A stretch of 30,186 nucleotides of DNA from a virus. Both the position numbers and the translations under genes were made by a program. Under the pieces are notes generated by a model. That model had not been told where the DNA came from. It worked only from the letters and a program-made list of their open reading frames with translations, and ran no database searches. Numbering within the stretch: the stretch's first letter is position 1; each line of letters opens with the position of its first letter. The stretch spans positions 1 through 30,186 of the IMG/VR virus record IMGVR_UViG_3300020057_000748; one strand, written 5' to 3'. Of the stretch, positions 24,055 through 30,186 are shown piece by piece.

Positions 24055-25546
24055 TCGCCGGCTCCTTTTTCTTGGAGTCGGCCGGCTTCTCACTTTCCTC
24101 GTCGGTCTCTTCCTCTTCGTCGTCTGGCGATGTGCTGACTACCTGATTCCACGGCACGCCTTGCTCTTCGCACAGCTTGATCTCTTCGGCGCGCTGCAGG
24201 ATCGCATCGCGCCAATCCTGACCTTGTGCCGCGTAGTAAGTCGCCAGCGTCAGCAGATTGTTGCGCAATAAGATTTCGGCGGCGTTGGCTTCCTTGGCTG
24301 GATCAACGTGTTCGTTGCCATCCCAGAACCATTGCCACTGCCAGGCTGCAAAGGGGCCATCCTCGGGCAGCAAGCCCGGGATCATCGCCGCTTCATCCAG
24401 CCAGGCGAGGAACACTCGATCCAGACACACAATGGCCAGGTCATCGCGATCGACCGTCTGACTCTTATAGTAGACCTGGTGATCGAGCCGCCCGGAGGCG
24501 TAGTTGTAGGAAGCGGAATTGCCGGCCGCGACGTTGTACGGCATGTTCAGACACCGCGCCGCCTCGTTCAAAATCTTGCTGACAAACGAATCGTAAGTCG
24601 TCGTCGGCTGCTTGGCGTCGATCTGGTTGATGTCCCAGCCTGCCGGCAAGGTGACGAAGCTCCGCGGCTCCAGTTCGACAACGTCGCCGGAATCATATTT
24701 TTCAACATCCTCCGGCGGCACGTTCGCCTTAATCACTCCGGCGTGATCTGCTGCGGCCTCGGCCGCGGCGATGACGGCCAGCGTGAACCGCCTCAGCTGC
24801 GCAAAGAGATGCAACGCCGGCACGATCTCCGGAATGCCGCGGTACTGCTCGGCGCGCTCGCAACGGAACCAATGCACCATCTGCGAGGCGTCGACCGGCC
24901 GACTTTTCCAATCGTTGATGCCGAGCTCGCGGCCCACGGGTCGATCGAGAATGTCATACGCGACTGGGTTGCCGGATTCGTCAAAGCGAATGCCATCAAT
25001 CCGTTGCGAGTCCGTGACGCTCAGGTCCGTACTGGTCACGCGCTCCGGAGCGATCAAACGCAGGTCCAGCTTGATAGCGCTCGCCAACCGCGGGTTGGTC
25101 ACCAGCTGCAGGAACGCTTCACCGTCGACGGCCCGACCGCGACGCATAATCCGCAGCTTCTCCGCCAGCCGAACTTGTTTGGCCCAATGGGCAAAAGCGC
25201 GTTCGACCCGCTGATTGCCGACGACATCCTTCGTGTTCAGCTGCAGCCGCGGTCCGCGCCCAATGCAATCATTCGACAACGTGCGCATCATTCCCGACAG
25301 GTAACTGTTATTGTCCGTTTCGTAGCGGCCGCGATTCCTCAGGATCCTGCGGACCTGGGCGCTATTGCAGCGTTCGGCAGAGAGTCCGTCCGCGTAACGC
25401 CAGTGCTTGCGGTTTTCGTCGTTTGTCGCGGCGGTGTCGAAAGAGGCATGCGCATTGCCGCCCACAAATCGCACTTCGCGCGGCCGCTCAGCTCGCACAG
25501 GCGCAGCCGGCGGACGTCGAAAGAGCTGTTTGAACGCTTGGAGCAT
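24047..25546 (-). CDS. portal protein, lambda-type
   Basis: A 499-residue protein. ATG 25546 overlaps the previous stop by one base (TAATG). Near residues 65-100, a helical region ending RTLSNDCIGRGPRLQL matches the lambda portal family, where NDVVG-G-RLQ recurs. A later EIVPALHLFAQLRRFTLAVIAAAE segment near 245 and a central MPYNVAAGNSASYNYASGR motif near 340 are also typical. The C terminus is acidic and Lys-rich (EEEETDEESEK...) with no conserved fold. The dodecameric portal forms the DNA entry ring and binds terminase. It lies between the joiner and the capsid gene as in lambda-like phages. Confidence 0.92.
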   Translation of the reverse strand: MLQAFKQLFRRPPAAPVRAERPREVRFVGGNAHASFDTAATNDENRKHWRYADGLSAERCNSAQVRRILRNRGRYETDNNSYLSGMMRTLSNDCIGRGPRLQLNTKDVVGNQRVERAFAHWAKQVRLAEKLRIMRRGRAVDGEAFLQLVTNPRLASAIKLDLRLIAPERVTSTDLSVTDSQRIDGIRFDESGNPVAYDILDRPVGRELGINDWKSRPVDASQMVHWFRCERAEQYRGIPEIVPALHLFAQLRRFTLAVIAAAEAAADHAGVIKANVPPEDVEKYDSGDVVELEPRSFVTLPAGWDINQIDAKQPTTTYDSFVSKILNEAARCLNMPYNVAAGNSASYNYASGRLDHQVYYKSQTVDRDDLAIVCLDRVFLAWLDEAAMIPGLLPEDGPFAAWQWQWFWDGNEHVDPAKEANAAEILLRNNLLTLATYYAAQGQDWRDAILQRAEEIKLCEEQGVPWNQVVSTSPDDEEEETDEESEKPADSKKKEPANA

Positions 25547-25740
25547 TACCGAGTGCCGGGCGGAATGAATTTGCCGTAGCCGACCGCACGGATCGGCCGC
25601 GTCGCGGCATCCTTCGCCCGCAGGTATTTGTCCGCCTCGATCAGTTGGCCGAGGTCGTGTTCCTCGACGCTGCCGGCGTCATTGGTCATCCGCTTCGGCG
25701 CAGACGCCACGTCTTCGATCTGTTCGTTGAGAGTTGCCAT
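25546..25740 (-). CDS. gpW-like head-tail joining protein
   Basis: A 64-residue protein between terminase-side genes and the portal, the usual place of gpW. I choose ATG 25740 (MATLNEQIEDVASAP). An earlier in-frame start at 25776 adds a Pro-rich leader. An N-terminal helix is followed by a second helix around DLGQLIEADKYLRAKDA and a basic, Pro-ending tail (GYGKFIPPGTR). Size and two-helix layout fit gpW, which plugs the head after packaging. No strong ribosome site precedes it, but the end is coupled to the portal. Confidence 0.75.
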   Translation of the reverse strand: MATLNEQIEDVASAPKRMTNDAGSVEEHDLGQLIEADKYLRAKDAATRPIRAVGYGKFIPPGTR

Positions 25741-25782
25741 CAAGGGGATGTTTCGCCCCGTCGCCGGCGGCGGCAAGGCGCG

Positions 25783-25802
25783 AAGTTACACCGGTGTAAC
25801 TT
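25783..25802. promoter_or_regulatory. perfect 20-bp palindrome in the zinc-ribbon/gpW gap
   Basis: AAGTTACACCGGTGTAACTT is an exact inverted repeat with no spacer, in the 75-base gap between two head genes. It has the size and symmetry of a dimeric regulator operator or methyltransferase-related site. The half-site GTGTAACTT recurs at 29014-29022 in the other main gap, which may be chance. Confidence 0.55.
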
Positions 25803-25815
25803 ACTCGGAAAACAA

Positions 25816-25998
25816 TCAGCATTCGTGACGTTCGCTGGTGATATAGGTCCGTCCGCAATGCCGGCACTCGCGTTTGCGGCGAGTGATCCGGTTCGTCTTA
25901 CCGTTCACCGTCGCCATCACCTGCCGTGTCCACACCACGCGACTCTGGGCGCAATTGCAGGATCGGCAGCGTTCCGGGCTAACCTCGGCGGCACTCAC
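25816..25998 (-). CDS. Com/zinc-ribbon-like small protein
   Basis: A 60-residue protein with a GTG start at 25998 that overlaps the terminase TGA by two bases. It has CxxC at residues 11-14 and 45-48, and a highly basic RRKRECRHCGRTYITSE segment that resembles the closing half of NrdR- and Com-type zinc ribbons. Phages use such small ribbons as transcription or translation regulators (for example Com of phage Mu). Here it sits between terminase and gpW, so it could tune head gene expression. It was not marked by a long frame of its own but the cysteine spacing and overlap support it. The regulatory role is inference. Confidence 0.75.
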   Translation of the reverse strand: MSAAEVSPERCRSCNCAQSRVVWTRQVMATVNGKTNRITRRKRECRHCGRTYITSERHEC

Positions 25999-28130
25999 CT
26001 GCGTTGCTCCCGCTTGGCGCGCAGCTTCGCCGACATGCTCATCGCCGGCGGCGGCGCGACCTTCGACGCCGCCCGGCCTTCTCCCACCTCGATCAGCTTG
26101 ACCCCTTCCATGCTGGCCACGACGTGACAGCCGACGAACACGTCGAGCCAGTGATTCTCTTTGCCCGGTAGCAGCTTCCAGACCCAGACCATCCGCCCCT
26201 TGCCGTAGGCTTCCTCGGCAAATTCGGCGGTTAAGTGCTCGGCCAAGAACCAATGCGCTTTGGCCTGGTCACCGAACAAGGCGAACGCGCCTTTGTTGCC
26301 CAGGCCGACGCGCAGTCGCGTTTGAAAGAAGCTCTTCCACCAATTCGTGTCAAACAGCAGGTACGGGATCATCCGCTTCTGGCTGCGCGTGACCTTGGCG
26401 TTCAGGCCGATCCGCTCGCCGGGCTTCTTTTGCCCTTCACACAACGGGTTTTCGTGGGCGGAAATGCCGATGCCGCGACTCGGGATCAAGATGCTGGCAA
26501 ACCGCGATTGCTGGCAGAAGCGGTACACGACGTCCGTCGACATGCCCCACGCGCTATCGATCGCACACCGCGAGATGCGCAGCGACCCGCCCCCTTCGCG
26601 TGGCCATTCGCGCCCGAGCTGCTCTTCGCACAATCGCTGCAAACCGGCGTAGAGTTGCCCCTCCAGGCTGGGTTCTTTCGTCTCGGCCGCCAACGTGCGT
26701 GGCAAGGCCAGCGCCGTAAATCGCGACCGTCCTTGTTCCGGCCACGTCGAGTACTGTACGGCGGCGCCCGTGAAATCGTCACTGAACGCCGAGACGCCCC
26801 AGTACAGCCCCTTTTGTTGGACGTCGATGAACATCACCAACTTGGTTGCCCAAGCCGGCACGGTGCCGCGCTTTAAGCGATTCAGCCGCGCGCAAATCTC
26901 ATCGGCCGTGGCCAACTCCAGCGAACTCGATTCCACGAGCGGATCATTCTGGTATTCCGCGGCGAACGCCCGCGCGTCGTGCAGTCGCAAGTTCATCGCG
27001 TACTGAATGCCGGACAGTTCACCGCTGCGGTATCGCTCCGGCCAGGCGACCTTGGCGCCGACGTCCATCTTCTTGCGGTTCTTGCGATAGAACTCGGTGG
27101 CCGCCTTGCCGCCGTCCTCGTTGCGGAGCCCCTCCTCGCGGAGCTCGGCGTACTTGGCCCAGATCTCTTCCTCCGTCGGCCAAGCGTACACGAGCTTCAG
27201 TCGCTCCCCCTGCCAGGCAGGATTGCGTTGCCGATCGAGAAACCGCTCGGCGACGTCGTTGCGTTCGATCACCGTGACGCACAATAGTCCCGACATACTT
27301 TGTCCTGGACCGGGCAAGCCAAGAAAGCTGCCGGAAATGGTTTGTTCGCGAGCGCTGTTCATCGTCTCTGATTTGGCCGACCGGTCGTTTTGCGGATCGT
27401 CGATCAAACCGAACGTCGGCCGCACCGTACTGCCGTCGGGGCGCGTGTGTTTCAAGCCGCGGAAACTCGACGTGATGCCGGCCACCTGGATGATGCTGGC
27501 CGAGGCCTGGCTCCCCTCGATCGTCGGCAACACAATCCGAGTCTTGGTAAAGAGCGTGCGGATCGGGTCGCCCTGGTACAACAGCTTCCGCTGGTGAATG
27601 CCTTCCAACTTCTGAATCGGATAGCAGACCTCGGGAAAGTCGGCCAACAGGTCGTCGTTGGTTTCCAGCTGCGTTTGAATCGCTTGCAGGTTGTTCTTGG
27701 CGGCGTTCATCGTGGCGCCGACCAGGAGCGCAAACGCGTGGTAGCCCCCCAGGATCGCGTACAAGCAACCGACTTCGCAGAGCGACGTCTTGCCGCTGCC
27801 GCGCGGCATGGCGATCGCGAACAGTTCACCTTCGCGCACCGAGCGTTCGATCTTGGCGATCACACGCTTATGGTCGGCCGACCAGTTGAGCGTGAACACG
27901 CGCGAGAAATAGGTCTCGCAGAATAACCGAAAATCGTCGATCGACTTCCGCCGCCGCTCCGGATCTACGACCGCCGGCAGCGCGCCAATCTCGCGCACCT
28001 CCTCGGACTTCTCGCGACTGGCCAGCGCCATCTGCCGGCGATTCCGCTCACCGGCCAGCAAAGCATCCATCGCCGCCGAGGCCTTGGCCTTCGGCTTTGC
28101 TGGTGCGCGCTTTGCTGCCTTCTTAGCCAA
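25995..28130 (-). CDS. terminase large subunit
   Basis: A 711-residue packaging ATPase-nuclease. I choose TTG 28130, which overlaps the methyltransferase stop (TTGGCTAA); an upstream in-frame ATG at 28226 lies inside that gene and gives an improbable leader. The N terminus is Lys/Ala-rich (residues 1-20). Walker A is PRGSGKTS at about 109-116 and Walker B is FGLIDDPQND at about 240-249, both typical of TerL. A SGSFLGLP segment near 265 and later conserved Asp residues (for example MFIDVQQKG near 470) fit the coupling motif and RNase H-like nuclease half. It lies upstream of the portal as expected. No small terminase subunit was recognised. Confidence 0.92.
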   Translation of the reverse strand: MAKKAAKRAPAKPKAKASAAMDALLAGERNRRQMALASREKSEEVREIGALPAVVDPERRRKSIDDFRLFCETYFSRVFTLNWSADHKRVIAKIERSVREGELFAIAMPRGSGKTSLCEVGCLYAILGGYHAFALLVGATMNAAKNNLQAIQTQLETNDDLLADFPEVCYPIQKLEGIHQRKLLYQGDPIRTLFTKTRIVLPTIEGSQASASIIQVAGITSSFRGLKHTRPDGSTVRPTFGLIDDPQNDRSAKSETMNSAREQTISGSFLGLPGPGQSMSGLLCVTVIERNDVAERFLDRQRNPAWQGERLKLVYAWPTEEEIWAKYAELREEGLRNEDGGKAATEFYRKNRKKMDVGAKVAWPERYRSGELSGIQYAMNLRLHDARAFAAEYQNDPLVESSSLELATADEICARLNRLKRGTVPAWATKLVMFIDVQQKGLYWGVSAFSDDFTGAAVQYSTWPEQGRSRFTALALPRTLAAETKEPSLEGQLYAGLQRLCEEQLGREWPREGGGSLRISRCAIDSAWGMSTDVVYRFCQQSRFASILIPSRGIGISAHENPLCEGQKKPGERIGLNAKVTRSQKRMIPYLLFDTNWWKSFFQTRLRVGLGNKGAFALFGDQAKAHWFLAEHLTAEFAEEAYGKGRMVWVWKLLPGKENHWLDVFVGCHVVASMEGVKLIEVGEGRAASKVAPPPAMSMSAKLRAKREQRR

Positions 28131-28860
28131 CGTTGCTCGCCGAGGAAATACGCTGAGAAGCCTTGGCGAAGTAACGGCGATCGCGCTCGTAACCGACGAA
28201 TCGCCGTCCATTGCGCACGGCCGCAACTCCGGTCGTCCCCGACCCCATCACCGGATCCAAGATCGTGTCGCCCTGATTGGTGAAGGAACGGACCAACCAT
28301 TCCACCAGCGCATATGGTTTTTGCGTGGGATGCCAGCCACTTTGGTCGAGATCGAACTTGAGCACGCTCCGCGGATGCCGATCGCCGGTGTTGACCGTCG
28401 GCACGCGTGTGCAAGTGTGGTAGGGCGCGGAACTCTGGCCGTGCTTGTTATGGTACGGCTTGCCCGGTGTTTTCTGGGCGTTGTACGTCGAGCCTTGCCA
28501 ACGCTTGGCAAATATCAAGATCTGCTCGTGAGCTCGCAGCGGCCGGCGGTTCGCATCCAAGAACCCCACCGGTCGGACCTTCTCCCAGACCAGCTCGTAG
28601 CGGAACGCCCGTCGGTTCAACTCGATCAATTCGAGCGTGAGCGGGTAGGCGCTAAACGCGCAGACCACGGCCAGCGGTTTGGTCACGCGCAGGATTTCGC
28701 GCCACCAGGCCACCAGGTCTAGTCGCCGGTCCCACGCCAGGTCGGTCGTTCCGTACGGCAAATCCGCAATCACCGCGTCCACGCTTTCATCCGTCAGCCC
28801 GGCCAACAGTCGTAAACAATCCCCGCGGCGCAACTCCACATTCCCATTTTTCTGGCACAT
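28123..28860 (-). CDS. DNA methyltransferase, beta class (N4-cytosine or N6-adenine)
   Basis: A 245-residue enzyme with an ATG at 28860 behind AGGTAGGT. Motif IV is DLPYGTT (33-39, the DPPY position with Leu in place of the first Pro). HPTQKP (177-182) and the SAM site DPVMGSGTT (202-210) follow, then FVGYERD (221-227). This DPPY-first order defines the beta class. No restriction enzyme gene is nearby, so it is likely an orphan phage methylase protecting the genome or altering host regulation. Target specificity cannot be read from the sequence. Its stop overlaps the terminase start, so the two are probably translationally coupled. Confidence 0.9.
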   Translation of the reverse strand: MCQKNGNVELRRGDCLRLLAGLTDESVDAVIADLPYGTTDLAWDRRLDLVAWWREILRVTKPLAVVCAFSAYPLTLELIELNRRAFRYELVWEKVRPVGFLDANRRPLRAHEQILIFAKRWQGSTYNAQKTPGKPYHNKHGQSSAPYHTCTRVPTVNTGDRHPRSVLKFDLDQSGWHPTQKPYALVEWLVRSFTNQGDTILDPVMGSGTTGVAAVRNGRRFVGYERDRRYFAKASQRISSASNVG

Positions 28861-28883
28861 CCGCTCGTGACCTACCTTTCGCT

Positions 28884-28949
28884 TCGTGGACTTAGCGCGG
28901 CCGCAGGTTGCGGCGTGCTTACCTCACGTCGTGGACTTAGCGCGGCCGC
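28884..28949. repeat. direct 21-bp repeat pair, each with an adjacent hairpin
   Basis: The core GTGGACTTAGCGCGGCCGC occurs at 28886-28904 and 28931-28949 (21 identical bases from 28884 and 28929). Each copy runs into a different hairpin: 28900-28914 (6-bp stem) and 28946-28968 (9-bp stem ccgccgagt/actcggcgg). They lie upstream of the methyltransferase gene, in its 5' leader. This could be a regulatory leader or a dispersed repeat. Confidence 0.65.
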
Positions 28950-29048
28950 CGAGTCGCACACTCGGCGGTCGCGCGACTTGTTTAATTCGCCGGGCCATCC
29001 ACAAACAAACAGTGTGTAACTTCCCGACTGTTCCCGGCGTAGCTATGA

Positions 29049-29078
29049 GCGTACGGGTGCCAGGAAGGACCCGTACGC
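29049..29078. repeat. 10-bp stem hairpin
   Basis: gcgtacgggt (29049-29058) and acccgtacgc (29069-29078) form a perfect stem around a 10-nt loop. No U-tract follows on either strand. It is one of four hairpins in the 268-base gap between the methyltransferase and the small coiled-coil gene. Confidence 0.6.
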
Positions 29079-29102
29079 GTGAATGAGCGCTCGCACCTGG
29101 GC

Positions 29103-29121
29103 TCGGGGGTCAACCCCCCGA
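29103..29121 (-). repeat. 7-bp G/C-rich hairpin just past the 104-aa gene
   Basis: tcggggg (29103-29109) and ccccccga overlap (29115-29121) pair around a 5-nt loop. It begins 8 bases past the stop at 29129 on the minus strand. A terminator role is possible but no U-tract follows, so it may attenuate or simply mark the 3' end. Confidence 0.5.
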
Positions 29122-29128
29122 ATGTGCA

Positions 29129-29443
29129 TCACTCCGATAGAATCTCGACTTCGAATCGATTGACGCCGCATTGCTTGAACGCTTTATTGCGGCGCGCGAA
29201 GTTGTCCTTCAACCTCGCGACACGCCCGTCCGAGATCCGCACCTTCTTCCGCTTCTTGAGTAGCGGAATGATCTCCTCGGCCAACTCATCGGCCGCGGCG
29301 TAATTGGCTCGCGCCTTGTGCTGCAGCTTTTCCATCGCGATGATCTTTTCGGCCAACTCATCCTTGGGCTTGGGCGCTACCTGTCCATCTTCTTCGGCGA
29401 TCGCCTGTTGTTGCACGTCGGTCGTCAGATCGTCGCTAGCCAT
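29129..29443 (-). CDS. small coiled-coil protein of unknown function
   Basis: A 104-residue protein. I choose ATG 29443 because a GGAGGGG ribosome site lies just upstream and the ATG overlaps the stop of the frame before it (TGATG). Residues 30-90 are strongly helical and charged (EKIIAMEKLQHKARANYAAADE; LLKKRKKVR) with heptad-like spacing, suggesting a coiled coil. The C terminus is Arg/Lys-rich then ends NRFEVEILSE. It lies between the immunity genes and the methyltransferase. I recognise no family; an early regulatory or DNA-associated role is only a guess. Confidence 0.65.
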   Translation of the reverse strand: MASDDLTTDVQQQAIAEEDGQVAPKPKDELAEKIIAMEKLQHKARANYAAADELAEEIIPLLKKRKKVRISDGRVARLKDNFARRNKAFKQCGVNRFEVEILSE

Positions 29444-29600
29444 CAGCCCCCCTCCATCTTCCCGCCCGGACAACGCCGAGCTAAATCGGTCACCGCGTCT
29501 TTCATCCGCTCCAAACAGGAGAGATGATCTGCCCTGTCCTCCGATAGCGCTTGCGTGAAGTCCTTCCGCTGCGCTGTGAGCGTCGCATCGTACCGGCGAA
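29443..29600 (-). pseudogene. alternative-frame tail of the ImmA-like gene (possible frameshift)
   Basis: Beyond residue 125 the metallopeptidase frame becomes arginine-rich and unfamiliar. A different frame that is open from about 29600 to a TGA at 29443-29445 reads as ordinary protein (ATLTAQRKDFTQALSEDRAD, then SCLERMKDAVTDLARRC) and ends overlapping the ATG of the next gene. It has no start codon of its own near its opening. This fits a frameshift near 29580-29600 that split one gene. A separate gene with an unusual start is the alternative. Confidence 0.4.
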
Positions 29601-29966
29601 GCAGTCGGCCTGCCGCTCCAGGGGATCGCCGGAGATGAAACCGCTCCTGGACTCATGAAGCCCGTCACCGTGCGGGAACAGTTTCTCTGGGTGGCCGGGC
29701 AGGAAATAGTGGCCAAGTTCATGCGCTACCGTGAACCGCATGTAGCCTTCGTTCGCAATGTGCTGGGCGTAGCGAATTCCAAAGACATTGCCGACGCGCA
29801 TCAGGAATCCGGACACACCTGGTTTGCTCGATTGCTTGGCTTCAACATGGATGTCGTGCTTCTTTGCGACTTCAAAGGGGCAGATCGGCAATGCGGAAAA
29901 TCCGCAATCCTTGACGACCTGTAGGGCTGCGTGTTCAGCCTCCGCACGAGCGAGTTTGTCGGACAT
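29502..29966 (-). CDS. ImmA/IrrE-type metallopeptidase (C terminus doubtful)
   Basis: A 154-residue frame. Residues 1-60 are helical then beta, and HELGH (82-86) followed by ERQAD (117-121) gives the zinc-binding HExxH plus distal acidic residue of ImmA/IrrE peptidases. Such enzymes cleave phage repressors or act in stress responses, and they often sit next to a Cro/CI repressor, as here (the repressor stop lies 3 bases upstream). After about residue 125 the usual FAxxLLMP-type tail is replaced by an arginine-rich sequence that looks out of frame, so the protein may be inactivated or the sequence may contain an error. The catalytic residues are intact. Confidence 0.75.
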   Translation of the reverse strand: MSDKLARAEAEHAALQVVKDCGFSALPICPFEVAKKHDIHVEAKQSSKPGVSGFLMRVGNVFGIRYAQHIANEGYMRFTVAHELGHYFLPGHPEKLFPHGDGLHESRSGFISGDPLERQADCFAGTMRRSQRSGRTSRKRYRRTGQIISPVWSG

Positions 29967-29969
29967 GGC

Positions 29970-30186
29970 CTATTTGTCCTCCTGACGGCGACGGTTCTTC
30001 TCCGCCAGCATGGCCGCGAACTTGGCAAGGTCGTCCTGGTCTTCGGCCGTCATCTGCTTGAAGTTGCGGAAGAGCTTCTGAGCAACGGGACCGGCGGTGG
30101 TGGGCACGGTTTCTCGACCCAGCAGGAAGTCAATGGTGACGGCAAGGGCGTCGGCGAGTTTTTTCAAGTTATCAAACGAAGGTGCC
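29970..30186 (-). CDS. Cro/CI-family repressor, C-terminal part (5' end outside window)
   Basis: The visible 72 residues end the gene. They open with APSFDNLKKLADALAVTIDF and LLGR, the classic end of the HTH_3 domain (helix 4-5 and the D-x-L-L-G-R signature). A basic, charged tail follows with no peptidase domain. The recognition helix and start are beyond the right edge. Its position just upstream of an ImmA-like gene suggests an ImmA/ImmR-like immunity switch, though the pair could be unrelated. The frame remains open to the window edge. Confidence 0.85.
   Translation of the reverse strand, partial: APSFDNLKKLADALAVTIDFLLGRETVPTTAGPVAQKLFRNFKQMTAEDQDDLAKFAAMLAEKNRRRQEDK

Larger units (their letters stand above)
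136..30186 (-). mobile_element. prophage / phage genome segment, late (virion) operon and part of the immunity region
   Basis: A contiguous block of tailed-phage genes is read on the minus strand: repressor, ImmA-like peptidase, DNA methyltransferase, terminase, portal, protease-capsid, decoration, connectors, spike, tail tube, tail chaperones and tape measure. A lambda-family portal with a Mu gpT-like capsid and a non-contractile-looking tail module suggest a siphovirus; no sheath gene was recognised. The right boundary lies beyond the window. The left boundary is not defined: an operon terminator ends the last gene, but no attachment site or integrase is visible, and lysis genes were not found. 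A single plus-strand gene at 8616-9365 looks like accessory cargo. Confidence 0.9.

Noticed and set aside
24308-25579. 423-residue plus-strand open frame
   Set aside because: It mirrors the portal gene on the other strand; composition is Arg/His-rich and no motifs are present.
25999-26253. Longer N terminus for the zinc-ribbon gene
   Set aside because: The extension is a shadow of the terminase C terminus; GTG 25998 overlapping the terminase stop is a better start.

Overview
The window is almost entirely one tailed-phage genome segment (a prophage, or the virion half of one) from a GC-rich bacterium. The host is most likely a planctomycete. The one gene of clear cellular style, at 8616-9365, has a Sec signal, two dockerin-like calcium repeats and a PEP-CTERM sorting tail, a combination typical of that phylum. 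Cysteine-rich and LamG-like tail proteins fit the same picture. No integrase, attachment site, tRNA, CRISPR array, insertion sequence, holin or endolysin could be recognised, so the phage ends and lysis functions probably lie outside the window.

Nearly everything reads on the minus strand, so transcription runs from the right edge to the left. At the right end are the tail of a Cro/CI-type repressor (cut by the window edge), an ImmA/IrrE-type metallopeptidase with a broken-looking C terminus, and a small coiled-coil protein. A hairpin-rich non-coding stretch (28861-29128) follows. Next come a beta-class DNA methyltransferase, the terminase large subunit, a 60-residue zinc-ribbon protein, a gpW-like joiner, the portal, and a fused prohead protease-major capsid protein. 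A two-domain decoration protein and small head-completion and tail-completion proteins finish the head module (19436-28130). Many neighbours overlap by 1-8 bases, indicating translational coupling.

From 19443 down to 8441 the usual order is interrupted. A 1758-residue beta-helix spike with a Sec signal peptide, a 341-residue fibre-like protein with an Asp-Pro linker, and an 1160-residue pectate-lyase-fold protein with a lipobox lie between tail completion and the tail tube. The PEP-CTERM gene sits next to them on the opposite strand and overlaps the 3' end of the lipoprotein gene by 41 bases. This cluster looks like a surface or exopolysaccharide-directed cassette inserted in the late operon and is the most unusual part of the window.

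The tail module then resumes: an HK97 gp10-like protein, the tail tube, a structural protein, a gpG/gpGT-like chaperone pair whose second frame lacks a normal start, the tape measure, and four tip or baseplate-side proteins. The last two are cysteine-rich. A strong intrinsic terminator (136-179) closes the operon. Beyond it is a perfect 36-bp palindrome at 54-89.
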